A stretch of DNA of 64,000 nt, taken from contig CAYWSH010000004.1 in assembly GCA_964460655.1 (NCBI GenBank), positions 1 through 64,000 of the forward strand, in the 5' to 3' direction. The DNA is from CAVUAF01 sp964460655 (GTDB taxonomy: Bacteria > Acidobacteriota > Terriglobia > Terriglobales > Acidobacteriaceae). Positions 1 to 9,300 of this stretch are shown here, one piece after another; position 1 is the first letter of the stretch, and every line of letters begins with the position of its first letter. The notes below the pieces were generated by a model, which was not told the DNA's origin, did not search any database, and saw nothing but the letters and a program-made list of their open reading frames with translations. The translations under genes were made by a program, and so were the position numbers.

Positions 1-1817
1 ACGGTCGGATAGAAATCAGGATTCGGCACCAGGAACTGCTGCTGCAGCGTGCCGTTGAAGCGCAGCGCCTGCATCACCTGGTTCTCGCTGAAGCGGTCGT
101 AGAAAACGCCGTAACCGGCGCGCAGCACGGTCTTCGGCGTGTTCTTGCCGCGCGTCAGGCCCCAGGCGACGCCGAGCCGTGGCGCCCAGCTGGCGTGGTC
201 GTTGATGTTGGTCTGCGTCTCGAAGCGGCCGCCGTAGCTCAGCGTGAGGTTGGGACGCACGAGCCAGTCGTCTTCGAGGTAGAGGCCAACGTCGGTCTGC
301 GACACCGCGACGCTGGGCGTGCCGGCCGTCATGGAGAACTGGCTGGCGCCGCCACCCTGTGCGCGGATCTGCGCCGGCGTGAGTCCAGCCGCCAGGCCCT
401 GCAGCGTGAGCTTGTAAGCATTCAACGAGGTGAACAGGAACGTGCCGTTATAGCCGCCGGTGGAGCTGTTCTCGATCTGGCCGACGCGCAAACGCCCGCC
501 CCACTTCACGTAATGGCGGCCGTGCTGCAGGTAGGTGTAGTTCTGCAACTCGTAGCGCTTCTGCAGATTGTCGGCAATGCCGTGCGACGCACCGCCATCG
601 GTGAACGCGGACGAGACAGAGATGGTGGGCGCGATCACCAGGTTCAGCGCCTTCGAGCCCGAGTGATCGTGCTCGAACTGGAAGCGCGTGTCGTTGGAGA
701 TGTGCGCGCCGAAGCTCTGCGAATCGCTGATCTGCACCTCGTTCCCGGTGCTCTGGCTGTTGTAGGCCTGCGAAGGCAGCGAGAACTGCGAGATACCGTC
801 ATTCTCCGAATGCGTGTGCTGGTATTCGTAACGCACGGAGAGCTGGTTCGTCTTGCTCACCTGGAAGTCGATGCGCGGATTGAGCGCGTGCCGCACGTTG
901 GGGTGCGTGACGCCGAGCTGGTTCGGGATGATATTGAAGCTCGGATCGAGGACCTGTGCGTTGACGATGGAATCGTCGCTGATGTTGCGGTTCTCGCTCG
1001 AGATAAAGAACGAAGCGCGCTTGCTCAGCGGGCCACCGAAGTTGGCGCTGTAGATGTTGCGCGAATACTCCGGCAGGTTCGCCGGCGCAAACGGACTCTT
1101 CGCATTCAGGATGGAATTGTTGGCGGTGAAGTTCCCGCCACCGTGGAACTTGTCGGCGCCGGCGCGCGTGAGGATCTCGATACGCGCAAAGCCGGTGCGG
1201 TCGTACTGCGCCGAGAAGGGATTCATGTTGATGCGGATCTCGCGGATCGACGCCTTCGGCGGCAGCGTGCCGTTGCTGAAGCCGTCAATGTAGATCTGCC
1301 CGCCGTTCGGTCCGGCCGCTGGACCAGCGAGCGCTTCGAGATCTGCCTGCAACTGGTCGGGATCGTCGGAGAGCGCTTCGAGGTCTTTGCCTTTAAGGAC
1401 GATCGCGGTGGCGTTCGTATCGGCGGAGACGCCGACGGTGGTGGATTGTTCTTCGACCTGGACTTCTTTTTTCTCGACCAGGATCTCGAGCGCGATGTCG
1501 AGCGTGTTGGTCTCGCCGGCGGTCACGTTGACGTACTCCGCCTTGAACGGCGCGAAGCCCGCCACGGTCGTCTCCAGCGTGTACTGGCCGGGCGCGATGC
1601 CCTTGAATTCATAGGCACCCTGACGGTTGGTGGTCGCCGTCAGCTTTGCACCCTTTGCCGGCGTGGCCGTCACGGTCGTCTGCGGGAGGACGGCGCCCGA
1701 GGGATCGGTGACTTGTCCACGCAGGGTGGTGCTCGCGTTCTGCGCGCTGACGCTCACGGTGAGAAAGACGCTGAGCGCAAGGACGCCAAGCGCAAACGAT
1801 GTTCGACCACGAAACAT
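1..1817 (-). CDS. TonB-dependent receptor, Oar-like (3' end cut by window)
   Basis: The gene reads leftwards off the window edge, so about 605 residues are present and the end of the outer-membrane barrel is missing. The ATG at 1815-1817 has AGGAG about six bases upstream. Residues 7-26 form a signal peptide ending VSAQ. Residues about 30-110 are a carboxypeptidase-regulatory-like beta-sandwich (RGQVTDPSGAVLP, then YEFKGIAPGQYTLE). A plug-like region follows (IYIDGF, NPFSAQYDRTG), then alternating barrel strands. This architecture is typical of acidobacterial receptors that import large or unknown ligands through TonB. The DUF5666 gene lies 33 bases upstream on the same strand, so the two are probably co-transcribed. 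The substrate cannot be read from the sequence. Confidence 0.9.
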   Translation of the reverse strand, partial: MFRGRTSFALGVLALSVFLTVSVSAQNASTTLRGQVTDPSGAVLPQTTVTATPAKGAKLTATTNRQGAYEFKGIAPGQYTLETTVAGFAPFKAEYVNVTAGETNTLDIALEILVEKKEVQVEEQSTTVGVSADTNATAIVLKGKDLEALSDDPDQLQADLEALAGPAAGPNGGQIYIDGFSNGTLPPKASIREIRINMNPFSAQYDRTGFARIEILTRAGADKFHGGGNFTANNSILNAKSPFAPANLPEYSRNIYSANFGGPLSKRASFFISSENRNISDDSIVNAQVLDPSFNIIPNQLGVTHPNVRHALNPRIDFQVSKTNQLSVRYEYQHTHSENDGISQFSLPSQAYNSQSTGNEVQISDSQSFGAHISNDTRFQFEHDHSGSKALNLVIAPTISVSSAFTDGGASHGIADNLQKRYELQNYTYLQHGRHYVKWGGRLRVGQIENSSTGGYNGTFLFTSLNAYKLTLQGLAAGLTPAQIRAQGGGASQFSMTAGTPSVAVSQTDVGLYLEDDWLVRPNLTLSYGGRFETQTNINDHASWAPRLGVAWGLTRGKNTPKTVLRAGYGVFYDRFSENQVMQALRFNGTLQQQFLVPNPDFYPT

Positions 1818-1850
1818 GCAGTTCTCCTGGACCGGTTGGAAGAGCCTCAT

Positions 1851-2981
1851 CTATTCGCCGCCTTCGCCGCCGCCGAGGTTCCACGGCGAAAGCAACGTGG
1901 CGACTTGGCGTCCGGGCGCGGTGAGGATGGCCTCGACGCCATCGAGCAGCGTGACCACCGTCATGTCAGACGTGGCAGAACCGGGTGTTGTCACCATCAT
2001 GACGGCATCGCCTTTCACGAGTTCGGCGAAGGTGACGGCCGGCGCGCGCGCGAGCAGTTGCTGCATGTCGCCGCCACGACCGCCGCCACCGGGGCCAGGA
2101 CGTGGGCCCTGGGCTGCGCCCGCAGGCGCTGCACCCTGCGGCGGAGGGCCTTGGGGTTGGTCGCCCTGCGGACCGCGCAGACGTGCCGCGATCAAGCCCG
2201 CCATCTGGGGCGCGAGCTTGCGCATCTGCGACTCGGCGGTGATGCGTACCGTGACCGGCTTCTTCGTCGCCAGGTCAGTAAAAGTGATGGTGTTCTTCGC
2301 AGCATCGACCGACGTGATGACGCCACTCAGATTGCGGAATGAGCCGGAGACGATCTCCTCGGCGGTGAGCTCGGTGCCTTCGGCATTGCGCTCGCCGCGC
2401 GCGCGCAACTGGTCGCCGGGCTTGACGTCGGCGAGCGTGCCGCGCACTGCGTCATCGAACTTGATCGAGTCGGGCGCGTAGCGGCGCAGGACCGCGTCTT
2501 TGCCGACGTGCACGGTAACGTTCTTCGCCGTACCGAGCGCCGAGGTCGCAAGCGTGATGTTGCCGGCAGCGGTATCGACCGCGCTCACCAGCCCGCCGAC
2601 ACCGCGCTTTTGCCAGTCCTCCACCTCGCGCTGCTGCTTCTGCGAGATGGCTTCCTTCTTCATTACGACGACGGAGGTGGCGGCAATGGACTTTGCGTCG
2701 GCGGATGCAGCGCCGCGTACGAGCACGCGGTCACCGGCCTGGATCTGGGCCAGAGGGATTGCTGGTGCTCCGGCAAGATCGCGCTGGCCGGGAGCAGCCT
2801 GGACGATGCGGGTTCCCGCCTGCACCTGCACAGTGATCTCAGCGCCGGCATCGGTGGTGAGGGTCAGGCTCTGGCCGCTGACGGCCTTCACGGTGCCGAC
2901 TGCACGGCCGGCGTCCTGCCAAGCGGCAGCGGCGATGGCGAACGCAAGAACGGAGGTGATGGCTATGAAAGCTCTACTCAT
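1851..2981 (-). CDS. Exported DUF5666-type repeat protein
   Basis: 376 residues with an N-terminal signal peptide (MSRAFIAITSVLAFAIAAAA). The mature part has repeated small beta-barrel units of the DUF5666 kind: GTVKAVSGQSLTLTTDAGAE, GGLVSAVDTAAGNITLAT and SGVITSVDAAKNTITFTD, each followed by a GDxxxxRG-like strand. Between about residues 275 and 315 is a low-complexity stretch of Pro, Gly, Ala and Gln. The family occurs in periplasmic or secreted acidobacterial proteins, and its biochemical role is not established. The gene lies directly upstream of the TonB receptor in a likely two-gene operon. No catalytic residues can be seen. Confidence 0.85.
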   Translation of the reverse strand: MSRAFIAITSVLAFAIAAAAWQDAGRAVGTVKAVSGQSLTLTTDAGAEITVQVQAGTRIVQAAPGQRDLAGAPAIPLAQIQAGDRVLVRGAASADAKSIAATSVVVMKKEAISQKQQREVEDWQKRGVGGLVSAVDTAAGNITLATSALGTAKNVTVHVGKDAVLRRYAPDSIKFDDAVRGTLADVKPGDQLRARGERNAEGTELTAEEIVSGSFRNLSGVITSVDAAKNTITFTDLATKKPVTVRITAESQMRKLAPQMAGLIAARLRGPQGDQPQGPPPQGAAPAGAAQGPRPGPGGGGRGGDMQQLLARAPAVTFAELVKGDAVMMVTTPGSATSDMTVVTLLDGVEAILTAPGRQVATLLSPWNLGGGEGGE

Positions 2982-3219
2982 AAATCATGGGTCCCGGGGA
3001 CCTGGCCGCGCGCTTTGTAAGCGCTTCCATGACGCCAGCAAGGCTGCCTTGGGTGGGGTCAGGCGGGCAGGAACGAATCTAACTTTACCCCAGTTTCGCG
3101 CTTCCCAACATCCACCATCGTGCCAAGCGTTTCTTAAGGGCACACGGGTAGATTCAAATAAATAACCCGACGTGGGAGCGAAAGTTGCGGCCCGTCGTGT
3201 GGAAATCCGCGATGGGCTC

Positions 3220-3444
3220 TCAGACGGAGCGAGACTGGCCGGAGCCCGGCTCGTCGCGCTCTGCTCGCCGTTCCAGGAACGGCAAGATCCGCGCCGATCG
3301 CGGCGGTTCGGATTCACAGCGGTCACGCATGACCGCGTCGAGTGAATCGCACGCCTGCTGATAACGATTGAGGGCGGCGATCGCCTCATCAAGCGCCGCC
3401 GCTTCACGGCGCAGGGCCTGGAGGACCAATCGAAGGTTAGCCAT
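3220..3444 (-). CDS. Small coiled-coil protein of unknown function
   Basis: 74 residues. The N-terminal 40 residues are helical and heptad-like (LRLVLQALRREAAALDEAI), and the rest is charged and probably disordered. I do not know its function. Support for a real gene is the start with MANLRLVLQALR, a form I associate with small acidobacterial proteins, and a perfect palindrome 49 bases upstream that is shared with the gene at 5167. No clear Shine-Dalgarno sequence precedes the ATG. It could be a cytosolic partner or anti-regulator, but that is a guess. Confidence 0.6.
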   Translation of the reverse strand: MANLRLVLQALRREAAALDEAIAALNRYQQACDSLDAVMRDRCESEPPRSARILPFLERRAERDEPGSGQSRSV

Positions 3445-3492
3445 TGCGCGCTAAATTACGCGCGTCTCCGAAAACGTCGACAGGAATCGTGA

Positions 3493-3514
3493 TTTGTTCC
3501 GAAAACGGAACAAA
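3493..3514. promoter_or_regulatory. Palindromic operator, copy 1
   Basis: Perfect inverted repeat with 9-bp arms TTTGTTCCG and CGGAACAAA around AAAA. It lies 49 bases upstream of the 74-residue gene. The core GTTCCG-N4-CGGAAC recurs at 5146-5163. A weaker relative (TTCC, seven bases, GGAAC) is at 3561-3576. It is probably the binding site of a dimeric repressor, and the XRE protein at 5498-6298 is the nearest candidate. Confidence 0.6.
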
Positions 3515-3584
3515 CGCGGCCCTGGCACGTTCGTGGCAGGCGATCGCGGGCAGCGTCCGATTCCGGTTTTTGGAACAAGCGCGC

Positions 3585-4121
3585 TCAGAGCGCGAGGCTG
3601 AGCTGCGAGGCGAGCTTGGGATACGCGGTCAGGCTATAGCGCAGGAAGTAGTCCTTGAGCTCGGTGTAGGCGGTGAAGGAGGGCGATGCCGAGAGACGAA
3701 GCTCCGGCACGACGTAAGCGCAGAGCAGGCGCGCGATCGTGAGCGAACTCTGGACGCGTACGCGAATAGCGCGGTCGGCGAGCTGGTCGGCAGCGGCGGC
3801 GAGCTCTTTGTTGTCGTTGTGACGAGCCAGGTCGGCGAGTCGGACTAGGACGCCGGCGTTGTGGAAGGCGTCGGACACGTAGACCAAAGTCGCAGTCGTG
3901 CGTTGCCTCTCCACTTCGCGCCAATCGGCATGAGAAAGTAATGCCCGCAGATAGAGTGAATCCTCGCGCGACGATAGCGTGCGGAATGCTTCTACATCGA
4001 TTGCTCGCAGCTTGGTAACGGCTTCATCGGCACTGCGCACGCTTCCGTGACGCCGGATGGTGACCGCCAACCCGGCGAGCACCACGATAACGACAGCCGC
4101 GAAAACGTAGACTAAGGTCAT
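3585..4121 (-). CDS. Membrane-anchored protein of unknown function
   Basis: 178 residues from the ATG at 4119-4121, chosen because it overlaps the TGA of the upstream gene as ATGA, the usual sign of translational coupling. An in-frame ATG ten codons earlier is possible. Residues 1-20 are a single transmembrane anchor (TLVYVFAAVVIVVLAGLAV). The rest is a mostly helical soluble domain with no motif I recognise. With the seven-helix-like protein upstream it forms a two-gene unit. A role as a membrane sensor or structural partner is inference only. Confidence 0.65.
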   Translation of the reverse strand: MTLVYVFAAVVIVVLAGLAVTIRRHGSVRSADEAVTKLRAIDVEAFRTLSSREDSLYLRALLSHADWREVERQRTTATLVYVSDAFHNAGVLVRLADLARHNDNKELAAAADQLADRAIRVRVQSSLTIARLLCAYVVPELRLSASPSFTAYTELKDYFLRYSLTAYPKLASQLSLAL

Positions 4122-4870
4122 CCGACTATCTCGGCTAACTCTGCGTTCCAACGTTCAAGGTCGGCTTGCACGAACGACACGCTCACCGCTGTTGACGGTT
4201 GCTTAGCGAAGAAGGTGTGCAGCCACATGGCCACGGCGATGTCGAATCCCGTCAGCGTCAACACCTGGAACACGAGGTTTGCTTCCTGCCCGTAGTAGCG
4301 GCGAACCATCAGTGCCACCGCTGAAAGCGTGAAGTTCACCGCGAAGCCCTGCGCGATACCGAATGCAAAGGCCGGCCACCGTAGCCGAAAGAACTGAGCC
4401 AACATGACGACCACTAACAGCAGGCCGCCCTGCAGCAGGGTCGAGGCTTGATCGAAATCCAGCAGAGTCTGCATGCCAAGACCCGCGTTTGGGGCCGGGG
4501 CCACCAGTACAGACGCGGTCGTAAGCACCGCTAACAATGCTACCGCCCAATTGAAGAGCGAGCAGCCCACACTCCGCAGGGCGAGATAGGGGGAGAACAG
4601 CTCAAGATAGATGTCGCGTATCAAAGCGAGCACAACGAAAATCCTGAATGTTTCAAAGGCCCAGTAAGCGACAAAATAAGCAACATACATATGCAAAGTT
4701 TTCAGGGGATAAACTGTCGCGAAACTAACAATCTCCAATGCTGCATAGCCAAAGAACACTGGATACTTGGTTATGATGCGCAAGTGGTTCATGCGCCAAA
4801 GAAGAATGACGCAACCAATCTTTGGGCATATCCAAAGCCCAGTCTTCAATGCTGGGATCAGGGTGAGCAT
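4118..4870 (-). CDS. Polytopic membrane protein of unknown function
   Basis: 250 residues with about six or seven hydrophobic helices, followed by a soluble tail of roughly 30 residues. The start is uncertain: the ATG at 4868-4870 lacks a good ribosome-binding site, and a TGA lies in frame 30 bases upstream. Membrane proteins of this size and hydrophobic pattern are common in Acidobacteriota, and I know of no assigned function. Its stop overlaps the start of the next gene by 4 nt. The 4680-4870 segment is less GC-rich than its surroundings. Confidence 0.65.
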   Translation of the reverse strand: MLTLIPALKTGLWICPKIGCVILLWRMNHLRIITKYPVFFGYAALEIVSFATVYPLKTLHMYVAYFVAYWAFETFRIFVVLALIRDIYLELFSPYLALRSVGCSLFNWAVALLAVLTTASVLVAPAPNAGLGMQTLLDFDQASTLLQGGLLLVVVMLAQFFRLRWPAFAFGIAQGFAVNFTLSAVALMVRRYYGQEANLVFQVLTLTGFDIAVAMWLHTFFAKQPSTAVSVSFVQADLERWNAELAEIVG

Positions 4871-4923
4871 TTGGGTGAGCCCGCAGCATATCGTGGCTCA
4901 CCCCGGCTCGCAAACTCAAATGC

Positions 4924-5061
4924 CTAGGGCCTGCAGGTCGGGTCAAGTATCGGATTACAAGGCGGTGGATCATCGCCTTTCAAGACCAGAGCGGTGCCGG
5001 AGCTAGCCGCTGCGAACATCAGCACGAATCCCACCACCATCAACCGCGATACCTTTTTCAT
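4924..5061 (-). CDS. Small secreted peptide, 45 residues
   Basis: A short gene with an ATG at 5059-5061 and GGAG six bases upstream. The product has a clear signal peptide (KKVSRLMVVGFVLMFAAASS) followed by a mature tail of about 25 residues with two cysteines and several prolines (DDPPPCNPILDPTC). It lies divergent from the gene at 5167, with the palindromic operator between them. Function unknown. The two Cys could form a disulfide in the periplasm. Confidence 0.6.
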   Translation of the reverse strand: MKKVSRLMVVGFVLMFAAASSGTALVLKGDDPPPCNPILDPTCRP

Positions 5062-5145
5062 CGCAATCTCCTTTAAGTGCCTGGGCACGCGTGCTATGGT
5101 GGCGGGAGTCGAGCGAGCGGTAACAACGCAGTGAAAAGTGTTCGG

Positions 5146-5163
5146 TGTTCCGAAATCGGAACA
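5146..5163. promoter_or_regulatory. Palindromic operator, copy 2
   Basis: Inverted repeat with arms TGTTCCG and CGGAACA around AAAT, sharing the core of the palindrome at 3493-3514. It ends three bases before the ATG at 5167, so a bound protein would block translation-start or promoter clearance there. It also lies 85 bases upstream of the divergent 45-residue peptide gene, so one site could control both. Confidence 0.6.
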
Positions 5164-5166
5164 AAA

Positions 5167-5568
5167 ATGACTTTTTTGAGCGCAGAACAGGATTTGCAGG
5201 TGCGGACGCTGGCGTCGCTGAGCGGCTGGCTGCGGCGGCTCGCGTATCTCGGTGGCTTGCGCGCGGCCGGTGGACGTTACGAGCACTGGGGCCTGAGCCA
5301 GGTGCACGGCGATGACGCCGCGCAGCGGGCGTTGGCGAAGGCGCACACGGAGGCGTTCCTGGCGGTGTTGCGCCAACCGTTGCGTTCGCTGCTCGCGGAA
5401 GGTGATGCGGAAGCCGCGCAAGAGAATGCGGCGGCTTTGCAGGCGGACTTACTGCGCGCTGTCCCGGCCGACATGGGCGGCGGGCGCGCGGCCCATCTCA
5501 GATCGGTGCTGGTAGCGGTTTCCCACGCGGCGGCTGCGAAGCAAGACGCCACTCGCCGAGCCGCATAG
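5167..5568 (+). CDS. Acidobacterial protein of unknown function
   Basis: 133 residues from the ATG at 5167, preferred because the upstream in-frame extension would read through the operator. The ribosome-binding site is weak (GGA within the palindrome). The protein is helical and Ala/Leu-rich (TLASLSGWLRRLAYLGGLR, then GRYEHWGLSQVHGDDAAQ). I associate this sequence type with short acidobacterial proteins of no known role. Its last 71 bases overlap the convergent XRE gene on the other strand, and both frames look coding. Shared control with the 74-residue gene at 3220 is inferred from the matching operators. Confidence 0.7.
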   Translation: MTFLSAEQDLQVRTLASLSGWLRRLAYLGGLRAAGGRYEHWGLSQVHGDDAAQRALAKAHTEAFLAVLRQPLRSLLAEGDAEAAQENAAALQADLLRAVPADMGGGRAAHLRSVLVAVSHAAAAKQDATRRAA

Positions 5569-6298
5569 CCACAGCCACAACCTGTCCCAAGACTTCCGCC
5601 TCCTGCGGGTGGCGGAAGATGCGCACTTTCTGCGGCGACAGCGGAGCCGGCTGCAGGATCAGCTTGTCACCATCCATGGCGCACCACGAGCAGGCGAAGC
5701 CGTCGCGCGTCTCCACGAAGTAGACCGGGCGCTCGTATTCCGAGCGCCACACGCTATCCACCACACGCGTTCGCGTCTCGTCGATCTGCACGAAGGAGCC
5801 CGGCATCAGCAGGGGATACATGGTGAGGTCTTCCGTCCCGATGTAGCCATAGCTGTAGTCGGAGCCCTCGAGCCGTTCCAGGAACGTCATCGGCACCGTG
5901 CCCCACTGTTCCACCATGCGGCCGATGTTCGTGGTGGTGCTGAGCTGGAACGCAGGATCCATCTTGACGGGCACACGAACGTGCCGTGGGGCGACGGACC
6001 CGACGCGGTGGGTGCGCGAAATGTGGGCGGTGGCGCTATCGGCAGCCGCGGCTTGCCAGTCAATGCCGTACCACGACAGCAGTTCGCGCAGGTCGCGGCG
6101 ATAGATCACCGCAATGGCATAGATCCTGAAGATGCTGGGGACAACACCTTTGGTTTCAATGTCGGAGAGGCGGCTGAGGGTGATGGAATACTCGGCGTTA
6201 TCGTACTTTTCAGCCAGGCGGTTGCTGGCTGCCTCCACGTCGCGCAGGGTCAGGCCGAGCTGTTCGCGCAGGATCCGCAGCCGCTCGCCCGCATGCAT
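5498..6298 (-). CDS. XRE-family repressor with S24/LexA-like C-terminal domain
   Basis: 266 residues. The ATG at 6296-6298 is preceded by GGAGG seven bases upstream. Residues 1-70 are a helix-turn-helix (GERLRILREQLGLTLRDVE, then LSDIETKGVVPSIFRIYAIA). The C-terminal half resembles the S24/LexA beta-fold (TMYPLLMPGSFVQIDETR, then PVYFVETRDGFACSWC). At the position of the catalytic Ser-Met of self-cleaving repressors it has Thr-Met, and I see no obvious general-base Lys, so it probably senses without autoproteolysis. It is the most likely ligand of the GTTCCG-N4-CGGAAC operators nearby. Its 3' end overlaps the convergent gene at 5167-5568. Confidence 0.8.
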   Translation of the reverse strand: MHAGERLRILREQLGLTLRDVEAASNRLAEKYDNAEYSITLSRLSDIETKGVVPSIFRIYAIAVIYRRDLRELLSWYGIDWQAAAADSATAHISRTHRVGSVAPRHVRVPVKMDPAFQLSTTTNIGRMVEQWGTVPMTFLERLEGSDYSYGYIGTEDLTMYPLLMPGSFVQIDETRTRVVDSVWRSEYERPVYFVETRDGFACSWCAMDGDKLILQPAPLSPQKVRIFRHPQEAEVLGQVVAVAMRLGEWRLASQPPRGKPLPAPI

Positions 6299-6366
6299 GC
6301 AGGGGCCTCCCGCGCGGCAAAATAGCATAGGGCGATAGTAGATAGAAGACTTATCTGATAGTGCGA

Positions 6367-9300
6367 CTATGGCTTACCGCTGACCACCGGGATGGCGGAG
6401 AACGGGCCGAGGTCGTCTTCGAGTGCCACGGCGGCGACCGGGACATCGCTGTGGACCCACACGGCGCCGATGAAGTTGCCGTTGGGTAACACAGCCGCGA
6501 ACTCCGGCAGGCTCTGCAGACTGGCGATGATCTGGCCGTTCGGAACGATCGTGAGATTGGAGGTTGCGATGGCAGTACCATCGGCACGCAACAGCGTGAG
6601 CGTGAGGTGCGCGGTATCGCCGTTCGCGTTGGCAATGGCCACGCCGACGGTGCGGCCGGGCGAGCTCGCGTTCCCGGGCTCGAATTCTGCCGGCAGCGTG
6701 AAGTCCTGATATTCCTCGGCGTCGTTGAAGCCGATGGTATTGATGACGCTCTCGGTCTGCTGGTCTTCGAATTCGAAGAAGAGGTTGACACCGACGTTCT
6801 GCGAGGCGTTCACCACCGCCCATTTGACGCTCACCGGTCCGAAACGGTCCTCCTCCGGCGTAGCGATACGCACGGTGCCGTAGCCGGCGAGCGTGTAGGT
6901 GTCATCGTCCACCACGTTGCCCTGCTGGTCGTAGTACGTGATGGTGACGTCATTCTGCGAGCTCGATTGATTGGTGAGGGTGAGCTTGGTGACGAAGCCG
7001 CCACCGCTGACGATGTGCGGGATGACGACACGCGACGAGGCGTTCATGGGCGGCGTGGCGAAGAACGGACCGAGATCGTCGCCTACTGCCACGATGCTCA
7101 CTGGCATGGGCGCGGCGCCGCGGACTACGCCGGTGAAATTCTGCGCGGGCAGCACTCCTTGGAAGAGGTTCGAGGCATCGAGTGCGAACGGCTGCTGGCC
7201 ATACGGCGCCAGATTGATGGTGCGAGTGCCGAGGTTCGCGCCGGAAGCGTCGTGCAATTCCAGCGTCACCGGGACCTGCGAGTTGTTGGGGTTCGCGATA
7301 GCAACGCCGACGGTGCGACCGATGGCGCCCGCAGGCGGCGCCGGCTCGAACTCTACCGGCAAGGTGAAGCCGGTGTCGCCGGGATCGTCATTGAATCCGA
7401 CGGAGTTGATGACGCGCCCGGCCTGGTTCGGGTCAGTGATCTCGTAGAACAGGTTAGCGACGATGCGTCCGCTAGCGACGACCGTGGCCCACTGTACGGT
7501 CAGCAGGCCATTGGTCAACGTGTCATCGGTGGCGATGCGGATGGTCTCGCCGGCGTGCATCATCACGGTGCGAGTGGCGACGATCGAACCGTCCTGACCG
7601 ATGAAGTTCACGGCCGTGTTGTTGTCATCGCCCGAGAGGTTGACCATGGTGATCTTGGTGCGATATCCGCCGCCGAACGGGACATGCGGCAGCACGGTGG
7701 TGTAGCTGTTGCCGCTGAGCGCCGACGTGGCGCGGAAGCCGATGTTGAAGTTAAGTGCGCCGCCATCGTTGTTCGTCGCGGTCACCAGCACCCAGACCGA
7801 TTGACCCTGGCCGGCATTGAACGTGGTCTTGGCGTTGATGGTGCGGACGACGCGATGGTTCGCGCCCATCACCACCGTCGCCTGCGTGCAAGCATTCGGA
7901 ATGGGGACGAGCGCACCCGGCTGGCCGGTGAAGACGTTGGTGATCGTCTGGTAGTTGCTGCCGTCCATGTCGAGCGTCACCTGGCCATCAGCTGGGGGCG
8001 TGTAGTGGAACCAGACGCCATGCGACGTGCTGCCGTTCCCGCACGGCGGCGTGATGTTGCCCGACGGCGCGTTGCTGCTGTCGACATTCTGCGAATCCGG
8101 CGTTTCGATGACCGGTGGTGCGGTGGCGGCGTCCTCTCTTGCCGAACCGCTGATCGTGAACTGCAGAACGCCCGAGGTGCCGCCGCCCGGCGCCGGAGTG
8201 AATACTGAGACTCCGGCTGTACCCCGCGTGGCAACGTCGGAGGCCGACACGTTGATCGTTAGCAGGTTGGCGTTGACCACGGTGGTCGGTCGCGCTTGTC
8301 CATTCCAATTGACGACCGTTCCCCGCACGAAATTCGCCCCAACCACACTCAAAGTGAATGGACCGCTGCCCTGCACGACGCCAAAAGGTAACAGCCGGAA
8401 TACGGTCGGCGCGGGATTCGGCGCCAGCACTCCCGTGCCGCTCAGCGAAGTGCTGCGCGGGCTGAACGGCGCCGTGTCGTCCACCGTCACCGTGCCTGTC
8501 AGGCCGCCGACATCGGTCGGCGAGAAAGCAACGTTGAGGTTGCAAGTGCCGCCCGCGATCAGGATCAAGCCCACGCGGCACGGCGATGAAAGCGCGCTCT
8601 GCAGCGTGAAGTGTATGCCGCCATTGATCGGGTCAGGAGTTACGGTGATCCTCGTGATGGTGACCGACGTCGCGCCCAGGTTGGCGTACTGCAGCGTCTG
8701 TGGCGGCGAGGTCGAGCCCTGATTCGTCGGGTTGAACTGCAGGATGGCAGGCGATAGCGCGGGCGGCAGCGAACCCGTCCCGATGAGGGCTGCGGTCCGC
8801 GGACTCAGTGGCGCGGAATCGGTGACCGTCAGGGTACCGTTGAGCGCGCCGCCACCGCTGGGCGCGAACGCCACGGCGATGCGGCACGAGCCGCCGACAG
8901 GGATGATCGCTCCCGCCTGGCACGGGCCGAGGACCAGGGTCCGAGTCGAGAGCGTGAAGTCATTGCCCGTGACGGAAATGCTGTTCAACGTGACCGGCGA
9001 CGTTCCCTGGTTGATGTAGCTAACGATCTTGGCGACGCTCGTCGTTCCGACCGTCTGCGGCGCGAAGGCCACCACCGTCGGAGAAATGAGCGGATTCGGG
9101 TTTCCCGTGCCCGTCAGGCTGACCGTATGGGCGGCGAGCCCGGTGCTATCGGTCACGCTCAGCGTGCCCGTACGCGTGCCCGCGGCGTGGGGGGTGAACG
9201 CGACGGCGATGGTGCACGATGCGCCGCTCGCCAACGAGAGTCCGTTGACGCAAGCGTTGAGCAACAAGACGTGCGGCTGGATGAAATCGCCGCTCACGCC

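Noticed and set aside
195..2342. Long rightward open frame of 715 codons
   Set aside because: It lies antisense to the TonB receptor and DUF5666 genes, is full of Arg, Val and Ala as GC-rich shadows are, and has no domain. The opposite strand has clear family motifs.
3561..3576. Third copy of the GTTCCG palindrome
   Set aside because: The half-sites are seven bases apart instead of six and one arm is poor, so it is noted only as a weak relative.
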